Source of the DNA: DAIRDK01 sp035403225
GTDB lineage: Bacteria; Bacteroidota; Bacteroidia; Bacteroidales; FEN-979
Direction: 5' to 3'
DNA length: 18,931 bases
Assembly: GCA_035403225.1 (NCBI GenBank)
Contig: DAONET010000042.1
Location: forward strand, 1 to 18,931
Positions 13,711 through 18,931 of the stretch are shown here, in pieces. The notes beneath the pieces were generated by a model. It worked only from the letters and a program-made list of their open reading frames with translations, searched no databases and was not told the DNA's origin. The translations under genes and the position numbers were made by a program. Each line of letters starts with the position of its first letter. The first letter of the stretch is position 1.

Positions 13711-15668
13711 AAAAGTTATTCCATCATAAGATTTTTTGGAGAATCATTCTCATTACTCTGTCCGTACTGATCACCCTGATTGTTGTCTCGCTCATCTTTC
13801 GTAACGACATCTTATCTTATTACATGAAGAAGAAGATAGCTTCCTTCAACAAAAGCTATCATGCCGAGTTAGCGGTGAAAGAAGCCCGCATTCTGGGTCT
13901 CAGTTCCGTGCGCGTCACCGGCATCATGCTGCGCCCCGAGAACGGCGACACCCTGGTAAAGATCGATACGGCTACCGCCCACCTTCAATTTCTGCGGATG
14001 ATCTTCGGACACATCACCCTGACCAACTTCGAGCTGTACAATACCACGATCACGCCGGTGCGCAAAGACAGTGTCACCAATTACATGTTCCTGGCTGACC
14101 GTTTCACCAAAAAAGACTCAACCGACACGCTGGTGCGAGAAGCGAATTACAGTGGCCGGTTGAAGGCCATTTACGACGCGGTCTTTGAGAAGATCCCCGA
14201 CGCACTGGTGATCAGTAATTTCAACATCCGCATCACCTCCAACGACCATCATGTGGGACTTTTTATCCAAAGATTTTCCATTGATGACCACCGCTTCCGG
14301 TTCCCTGTCGAGATCAGCGAAGATTCCACGATGTCGTGCAGCTGGATCATGGAGGGACGGCTTGATAAGCGAGAAAGGCAAGTTCTGGCGCGTTTGTATG
14401 CCGCTGAAGACACGTCGGCAACGATCCCGTACATACGATACCGGTGGAACACTGTCGTCCGTTTCGATACCCTGGCGTTCAGTCTCAGCAGTCACGACAG
14501 TCCTGAAGGGATGCCTGTCACGGAAGGCAGCGGCAGTGTTGATGGGCTGGTGGTGGAGAATGCGCGTATTGCCGCACAGCCTGTTGTTTTTCGTCACATG
14601 GGCATCGACTACCGCGTGAATGCCGGGAAGGACTATATTGAACTCGACAGCGCCACCAATGTCACTTTCGATCAGTTGTCGTTCCACCCGTACATCCGGT
14701 ACCAGCGCGACACCTCGCGCCAGATTACGCTGAGCTTACACACCCCCTGGTTCCCTGCTCAGCATCTCTTCTCTTCGCTGCCTGATGGCCTCTTCACTGC
14801 CGTCACGGGGATGAAAGTCAGCGGCGAGCTGGCGTATGACCTGGACTTCTTCGTTGACCTGTCATGCCCCGATTCGCTGCGGTTTGACAGTGGGATGCGG
14901 CGCCGTAACTTCCGCATCCTCTCGTTTGGTCACTCGAACCTCACCAAGCTCGACAGTTCATTTTTCTACACCGCGTATGAGCACGGAGCGCCGGTACGTA
15001 CGTTCCTTGTCGGTCCCGGCAACCCCGACTACCGTCCTCTCAGTCGTATTCCCGAAAGCCTGCAGTACAGCGTGCTCACTTCCGAAGACGGCGGTTTCTA
15101 CCAGCACCGGGGGTTCCTCATGGATGCCCTGCGCGAATCCATCATCACCAACATCAAAGAAAAGCGGTTTGCCCGCGGAGGCAGTACCATCACCATGCAA
15201 CTGGTGAAGAACGTCTTCCTCAGCCGTAACAAGACGATGGCCCGCAAGATCGAGGAGATGCTCATCACCTGGCTTATCGAAAACCAGGGACTGGCGTCGA
15301 AAGAACGGATGTTTGAAGTCTATCTCAACATCATCGAGTGGGGACCGCTGGTTTATGGCGCCAACGAAGCCTCGCGTTTTTACTTTAACAAGGATGTCTC
15401 ACGACTGACCTATGCCGAATCCATCTACCTTGCTTCCATCGTCCCGAAGCCGAAATGGTTCCGTTCCTCGTTCGATTCCGCCGGACATCTCCGTCCCGAC
15501 CTGGCCGATTATTACCGCCTCGTCTCTGAGAAGATGCTGCATAAAGGATGGACCACGCAGCAGGAGGTGGATAAGCTCGTGCCCAATGTCGAACTCAAAG
15601 GTCCCGCCAGGTTGCTGTTGAAGCAGGCGGCGCCGGCGGATAGCGTGATGACGGATCAGGAAGAGTGA
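13707..15668 (+). CDS. AsmA-like/GT51 peptidoglycan transglycosylase fusion
   Basis: Membrane-anchored protein of 653 residues. One N-terminal membrane segment (about 11-31) is followed by about 380 residues of beta-rich sequence resembling AsmA-like domains (e.g. VRVTGIMLRPENGDTLVKID, 68-87), and then a family-51 glycosyltransferase domain (about 430-600) that would polymerise lipid II into glycan strands. GT51 motifs: VLTSEDGGFYQHRG with catalytic Glu460, GGSTITMQLVKN (491-502), RKIEE (513-517), MFEVYLNIIEWG (535-546), and YGANEASRFYFNKD through LASIVPKP (550-582). No transpeptidase domain follows, so it is not a bifunctional PBP. The ATG overlaps the CPBP stop codon. The GT51 call is strong; AsmA-like is a weaker, pattern-based judgement. 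Confidence 0.85.
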   Translation: MKKLFHHKIFWRIILITLSVLITLIVVSLIFRNDILSYYMKKKIASFNKSYHAELAVKEARILGLSSVRVTGIMLRPENGDTLVKIDTATAHLQFLRMIFGHITLTNFELYNTTITPVRKDSVTNYMFLADRFTKKDSTDTLVREANYSGRLKAIYDAVFEKIPDALVISNFNIRITSNDHHVGLFIQRFSIDDHRFRFPVEISEDSTMSCSWIMEGRLDKRERQVLARLYAAEDTSATIPYIRYRWNTVVRFDTLAFSLSSHDSPEGMPVTEGSGSVDGLVVENARIAAQPVVFRHMGIDYRVNAGKDYIELDSATNVTFDQLSFHPYIRYQRDTSRQITLSLHTPWFPAQHLFSSLPDGLFTAVTGMKVSGELAYDLDFFVDLSCPDSLRFDSGMRRRNFRILSFGHSNLTKLDSSFFYTAYEHGAPVRTFLVGPGNPDYRPLSRIPESLQYSVLTSEDGGFYQHRGFLMDALRESIITNIKEKRFARGGSTITMQLVKNVFLSRNKTMARKIEEMLITWLIENQGLASKERMFEVYLNIIEWGPLVYGANEASRFYFNKDVSRLTYAESIYLASIVPKPKWFRSSFDSAGHLRPDLADYYRLVSEKMLHKGWTTQQEVDKLVPNVELKGPARLLLKQAAPADSVMTDQEE

Positions 15669-15768
15669 AGGGAATGAGTACTGTTTGCGACTGTTGTTGC
15701 TGTCTTTGTTTGAACAACATTTGTTACCTTGTACCCGAAAATGTTCATCTGACCTGATCCCATACAAG

Positions 15769-16182
15769 ATGCAGCAGTTAAAAAACAAAGAGGTGTTTCC
15801 GACTCCGGAGGTCCTGACTCAGGCTCTGGGCGAGAGTTATCGTGCTTTTCATGAACTGATGACCACCCTTGCCGCTCCCGGGTACGGCATGGAAACGGAA
15901 TGGCGGTATTATAACGATGGTAAAGCCTGGCTGTGCAAGATCACCCGTAAGAAAAAGACGGTGTGCTGGCTTTCTGTCTGGGATCATTTTTTTAAGATCA
16001 GCTGTTATTTCACCCTGAAACACCGCGAAGGCATCCTCGACCTCAACATCCCGGAAGAGATCAAACAAGATTTCAGGACCCGCGAACCTGTCGGGAAGTT
16101 GATACCCCTGATCATGGAAATCCGCGAACCCGGTCAGATCCCTGATCTGTTAAAGGTGTTGGAATACAAGGTCAGGTTATAA
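15769..16182 (+). CDS. DUF3788 family protein
   Basis: A 137-residue soluble protein of unknown function. The features expected for DUF3788 are present: VFPTPEVLTQALGESYRAF near the start, EWRYYNDGKAWLCKITRKKKT (46-66, split here across the core), CWLSVWDHFFKISCYF and a C-terminal EPVGKLIPL. The ATG at 15769 gives the usual N-terminus. The frame is open further upstream to 15685, but that stretch (MRLLLLSLFEQHLL...) has no family resemblance and overlaps the likely promoter region. It appears to be a single-gene unit, 100 bases after the GT51 gene. A weak TACCTTGT element lies at 15725-15732. Confidence 0.75.
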   Translation: MQQLKNKEVFPTPEVLTQALGESYRAFHELMTTLAAPGYGMETEWRYYNDGKAWLCKITRKKKTVCWLSVWDHFFKISCYFTLKHREGILDLNIPEEIKQDFRTREPVGKLIPLIMEIREPGQIPDLLKVLEYKVRL

Positions 16183-16284
16183 CAGGCCGAAAACATATTG
16201 TCTGATGCGCCGGGCCGGGAGCGGTTTTTAGTTGACTCCTGATCCTGGCGGAGAGGGAAACACTCTTTTATAAAAAAACCGATT

Positions 16285-16770
16285 ATGGACCTGAAGAATT
16301 GTTCCACCGCCATTTTTGTCAGAGACATTGAACGATCAAAAACCTTTTACCGGGATGTGCTGGGTATACCGGTGAGTCTTGATTTCGGAAAAAACGTGAT
16401 ATTGGCTTGCGGGTTGACCCTTTGGGAGATCAACGATTCGCATATTATCACGGCGACGCTGGGGACGGATGGCATCCGGAATGAGACCGTGAATCGCTTT
16501 GAGTTGTATTTTGAGACGGAGGATATGGACGGGGTGTCACGTGCTTTGGAGGATCATGGAGTGACGTTGGTCCACGGGATTCACGAAGAGCCCTGGGGCC
16601 AGCGTACCATCCGGTTTTTCGACCCCGACCGGCACCTCATCGAGGCCGGGGAATCGATGAAACAATTTGTAACCCGATTCTATCGGCAGGGCATGACCCC
16701 GGAAGAGGTTGCACATCGAACTTCAGTCCCCGTCGAAGAAGTGAAGAGGCTGGTGGGGGAGGTGTCATAA
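16285..16770 (+). CDS. VOC family protein (glyoxalase/bleomycin-resistance fold)
   Basis: A 161-residue protein. The first about 125 residues have the vicinal-oxygen-chelate pattern: two beta-alpha-beta units beginning AIFVRDIERSKTFYRDVLG and FELYFETEDMDGVSRALEDHGV, and the closing strand IRFFDPDRHLIEAGE with a likely metal-binding Glu. The first unit has Ala where many members carry a His ligand, so metal chemistry is uncertain. The last about 35 residues (FYRQGMTPEEVAHRTSVPVEEVKRL) look like a small helix-turn-helix tail. Function and substrate cannot be assigned. It is a single gene, 102 bases after the DUF3788 gene. Confidence 0.8.
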   Translation: MDLKNCSTAIFVRDIERSKTFYRDVLGIPVSLDFGKNVILACGLTLWEINDSHIITATLGTDGIRNETVNRFELYFETEDMDGVSRALEDHGVTLVHGIHEEPWGQRTIRFFDPDRHLIEAGESMKQFVTRFYRQGMTPEEVAHRTSVPVEEVKRLVGEVS

Positions 16771-16828
16771 TCTGACAGCACCGAACGGTGAAATATCGTC
16801 AGGCGTGCGTTTATAAGATAACATCGCT

Positions 16829-16836
16829 TAATTTTG
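16829..16836 (+). promoter_or_regulatory. Candidate -7 element of the tal promoter
   Basis: TAATTTTG, the same 8-mer as at the dusB/CPBP promoters, 73 bases before the tal ATG, so the leader would be about 67 bases. A TTTATA at 16810-16815 sits near the -33 position. Just upstream (16772-16802) is an imperfect stem-loop without a T run. Confidence 0.4.
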
Positions 16837-16909
16837 CGGCCTGATTATTATGTTTTCAATTTTCTAAACGAATCTGAACCATTGCCGGGAGAACCAAAAA
16901 CACTTTCAT

Positions 16910-17980
16910 ATGAATAAACATACTGCAGCCTTACGCAGACGGGGTGTCAGCATCTGGCTTGACAATATCACCCGCCGGATGTTGGATGACGGCACCATCG
17001 GGCGCTATATCCACGAATTTCAAGTAACGGGTCTGACCTCAAACCCGACCATTTTCGACCATGCCATCGCCAATTCCGATCACTACGATCAAGCCATCAG
17101 CGTTCATCATCACGATGCCATCTCCGACGAAGAGCTTTTCTTTGAACTGGCCATCGAAGATATCCGGCGGGCAGCCGACTTGTTTTTACCGGTATATCAG
17201 CGGACGAACGGCCTTGATGGCTTCGTCTCCATTGAGATTTCTCCGCTGCTTGCCTATGATGCTCCCAATACCATCAAGGCGGCCAGGGATGTCTTTTCAA
17301 ACGTGAACCGTCCGAATGTGTTTATCAAGATCCCCGGGACGGCGCAAGGACTGCCTGCTGTTGAAAAAGTCATTGCCGAAGGGATTCCCGTGAATATTAC
17401 CTTGTTGTTTTCTCCGGAGCAGTATCGGGCTGCCGCTGAGGCTTACCTGAAAGGGATTGAATCCCGGATGGAACAGGGGCTGAATCCCGATGTCAGGTCG
17501 GTGGCTTCGGTATTTGTCAGTCGTTGGGATAAAGCCGTTGCCGCAAAAGTCCCGCCGCATCTGCAGAATCTGTTGGGTATTGCGGTCATGCGTCAGGTGT
17601 ATCAGGCTTATCTCGATTTTCTGTCCTCTGAAAGAACAGGCAGGATCATGAATGGCGGGGTTCTCCCCCAGCGTTTGCTCTGGGCCAGTACCGGGACAAA
17701 AGATCCGAAGGCTTCCGACATTCTTTACGTGAAAAGCCTGGTGGCTCCTTATACCATCAATACCATTCCCGATAATACCTTGCTTGCCTACGCAGATCAC
17801 GGAGAAGAAGGTTCACTGGCCGGCATGACCACCGAAGAGGCTGTCCTGATACTGAAGCAATTCAAGGACGCCGGGATCGACCTGGAGAAGTTGGGAGAGC
17901 AACTGCAGAACGAAGGCAGCGAAGCCTTTGTAAAATCCTGGGAGCACCTGATCGGCAGTATCCGGGCAAAAAGAGGCTGA
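16910..17980 (+). CDS. tal: Transaldolase (long, mycobacterial-type)
   Basis: Pentose-phosphate enzyme moving a dihydroxyacetone unit from sedoheptulose-7-phosphate to glyceraldehyde-3-phosphate. The 356 residues show SIWLDNITRRMLDDG (14-28, Asp18), the transaldolase signature VTGLTSNPTIF (39-49), GFVSIEISPLLA (104-115), the Schiff-base Lys140 in PNVFIKIPGT, the INITLLF-like strand VNITLLFSPEQY, and RLLWASTGTKDP. Length and motifs fit the longer form known from Actinobacteria and Cyanobacteria rather than the about 220-residue form common in Bacteroidota. The ATG follows an AT-rich leader. It converges on the cation-efflux gene with 92 bases between. Confidence 0.93.
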   Translation: MNKHTAALRRRGVSIWLDNITRRMLDDGTIGRYIHEFQVTGLTSNPTIFDHAIANSDHYDQAISVHHHDAISDEELFFELAIEDIRRAADLFLPVYQRTNGLDGFVSIEISPLLAYDAPNTIKAARDVFSNVNRPNVFIKIPGTAQGLPAVEKVIAEGIPVNITLLFSPEQYRAAAEAYLKGIESRMEQGLNPDVRSVASVFVSRWDKAVAAKVPPHLQNLLGIAVMRQVYQAYLDFLSSERTGRIMNGGVLPQRLLWASTGTKDPKASDILYVKSLVAPYTINTIPDNTLLAYADHGEEGSLAGMTTEEAVLILKQFKDAGIDLEKLGEQLQNEGSEAFVKSWEHLIGSIRAKRG

Positions 17981-18001
17981 CCCTGTTTCCACTTCTTTAC
18001 T

Positions 18002-18046
18002 GACCGGCAGCAATTCTAGCCGGGTGATAGGGTTATCCGGTCTTTT
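18002..18046 (+). terminator. Possible terminator of tal
   Basis: GACCGG (18002-18007) can pair with CCGGTC (18037-18042), followed by TTTT (18043-18046). A competing inner pairing CCGGC/GCCGG (18004-18008 and 18019-18023) exists. The stem is short and the loop long, so this is weak; the location between convergent genes is the main support. Confidence 0.3.
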
Positions 18047-18072
18047 CATTAAGATCGGGTGAAGGGAGTGTT

Positions 18073-18699
18073 TTATTTCAGATCCAGCAAGACCTTTCCC
18101 GAGTCTTTCAACAGTCCGACAGACCAGCGGAGGATGACGAAAGAGCTGATGATGGCGCCCAGGGCATCGAGCCAGGGGATGTTCCAGATCATGGCAGCAG
18201 TAAGACCTACGATGGCTGTAACGCTGGTGAGGGCGTCGGCGAGGACGTGGATGTAAGCGGCTTTGAGGTTATGGTCGGTATGGTCGTGATCGTGGAGGAG
18301 AAAGGCGCAGACGATATTCACGGCCAGTCCGATGATGGCCACCAGGATGGCGTCGCCGTATTGGATGACAGGGTGATGAAAGAGACGCTGGATAGCGCCG
18401 CCCAGAATGACGAAAGCAAAGATCAGTAACATGAAAGCGCTGCTGAACCCCGAGAGAGAGAGGATTTTCCCGGAGTCACCCTGAAAAGTACCGCGGGTCG
18501 TCACCTTACGAACAATGATATAAGCGATCCAACTCAGTCCGATAGCCAGCACATGTGAACCCATGTGAATGCCGTCGGCCAGCAATGCCATCGATTTGGT
18601 AGTCAGGCCGAACACGATCTCCACCACCATGGTGACAGCCGTGATGATCACCACCCACATGGTTCTTTTCTCGTGAGAATGTTGCTGCGCGGATGTCAT
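18073..18699 (-). CDS. Cation diffusion facilitator transporter, DmeF-like, lacking the C-terminal domain
   Basis: Inner-membrane divalent metal exporter of 208 residues, with six hydrophobic segments at roughly 12-32, 36-63, 79-103, 116-136, 148-170 and 174-195. The metal site appears as H45-xxx-H49 (ADGIHMGSH, TM2) and H151-xxx-D155 (HVLADALTS, TM5), with a short His/Asp loop HDHDHTDH (136-143) before TM5. ADGxHMxxH and the ending RWSVGLLKDSGKVLLDL resemble DmeF-type (cobalt/nickel) proteins, but those continue for about 100 residues as a cytoplasmic domain. Here a stop follows at once, and only 92 bases remain before tal, so the domain is not merely shifted out of frame. Metal specificity is inferred. 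The promoter candidate is at 18738-18745. Confidence 0.88.
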   Translation of the reverse strand: MTSAQQHSHEKRTMWVVIITAVTMVVEIVFGLTTKSMALLADGIHMGSHVLAIGLSWIAYIIVRKVTTRGTFQGDSGKILSLSGFSSAFMLLIFAFVILGGAIQRLFHHPVIQYGDAILVAIIGLAVNIVCAFLLHDHDHTDHNLKAAYIHVLADALTSVTAIVGLTAAMIWNIPWLDALGAIISSFVILRWSVGLLKDSGKVLLDLK

Positions 18700-18737
18700 G
18701 ATTATCTTTTTCGCTGAAAGTCAGTTTCCATAAAACA

Positions 18738-18745
18738 AAGGTAAG
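18738..18745 (-). promoter_or_regulatory. Candidate -7 element of the cation-efflux promoter
   Basis: Minus strand TACCTTTG, a full TAnnTTTG match 38 bases before the ATG at 18699. A TTG lies 22 bases upstream on the same strand, about one base beyond the usual -33 spacing. Confidence 0.45.
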
Positions 18746-18931
18746 GAATACAAGGGAAAGGGAATCAACGTAGCAGAAAACACAATGTACATGACAAAAC
18801 TTCCGAAATGAAGTATATTTAATTGTTATACACCTTTTTACATCTTTCTTTATCGTTTTCAAACCTTCTGATTTTCTTGTTCATTTTCTTTTTGCTTGTC
18901 CAAAAAGAAAACGAACCAAGTGCGCCCGGCA
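18746..18931. other. AT-rich non-coding end of window with inverted repeat
   Basis: No credible gene is visible on either strand. The only structure is a perfect 11-bp inverted repeat, TTTTCTTTTTG (18884-18894) and CAAAAAGAAAA (18901-18911), around a 6-base loop. The sequence turns GC-rich in the last 12 bases. This resembles the edge of short dispersed intergenic repeats seen in many Bacteroidota genomes, but only one copy is in view. Confidence 0.4.

Noticed and set aside
15685..15768. Earlier start for the DUF3788 protein giving a leucine-rich N-terminus like a signal peptide
   Set aside because: The hydrophobic run is short and followed by no clear cleavage site, the family starts near MQQLKNKEVFPTPEVL, and the region holds a promoter candidate.
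16772..16802. Stem-loop CTGAC...CACCGAACGGTG...GTCAG after the VOC gene, considered as a terminator
   Set aside because: No T run follows and the stem has bulges; the inner hairpin has a two-base loop.
18506..18862. Minus-strand frame with several Cys and His residues upstream of and overlapping the cation-efflux gene
   Set aside because: The His-rich part is an out-of-frame reading of the transporter N-terminus; the rest is AT-rich promoter DNA.

Overview
The window reads as chromosomal DNA from a member of the Bacteroidota, probably Bacteroidales-like. The evidence is the Bacteroidota-type order acpP-fabF-rnc with purN divergent, an IPExxxVDY-family protein beside rnc, an RprX/RprY-type two-component pair, and repeated TAnnTTTG promoter elements 17-25 bases before start codons. 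Shine-Dalgarno sites are mostly absent. The content is mainly housekeeping. I see no phage, insertion sequence, CRISPR array, tRNA or rRNA.

Layout: (1) 1-3996, minus strand, a tight four-gene operon read right to left: sensor kinase (rprX-like), response regulator (rprY-like), rsmI, and a patatin-like phospholipase cut by the left edge. (2) 3997-4340, the only gap over 300 bases. It holds four 10-bp-phased TTAA repeats between two outward-facing promoter-like elements, then an apparent small non-coding RNA with its own terminator, then a pgi promoter candidate. (3) 4341-6291, pgi (+) convergent with purN (-). (4) 6478-9276, plus strand: acpP, an intrinsic terminator, fabF, rnc and the IPExxxVDY protein. 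(5) 9277-10958, minus strand: a secreted cyclophilin followed by pheS. (6) 11109-11732, an unrecognised protein (+), convergent with dusB (-). (7) 12727-12762, two opposed, overlapping promoter elements between dusB and the next gene. (8) 12763-15668, a CPBP membrane protease overlapping an AsmA-like/GT51 transglycosylase. (9) 15769-17980, three single plus-strand genes: a DUF3788 protein, a VOC protein and transaldolase. (10) 18073-18699, a minus-strand cation efflux protein without the usual C-terminal domain, then 232 bases of AT-rich non-coding DNA ending in an inverted repeat.

The genes cover fatty-acid synthesis (acpP, fabF), central carbon flow (pgi, tal), purine synthesis (purN), translation and RNA processing (pheS, dusB, rsmI, rnc) and the cell envelope (GT51 protein, CPBP protease, cyclophilin, patatin, cation efflux). 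The best candidate for something undescribed is the 3997-4340 interval. A phased repeat array of the kind bound by OmpR-family regulators sits at activator distance from both the regulator's own operon and a candidate sRNA transcribed the other way. This is inferred from sequence pattern only.
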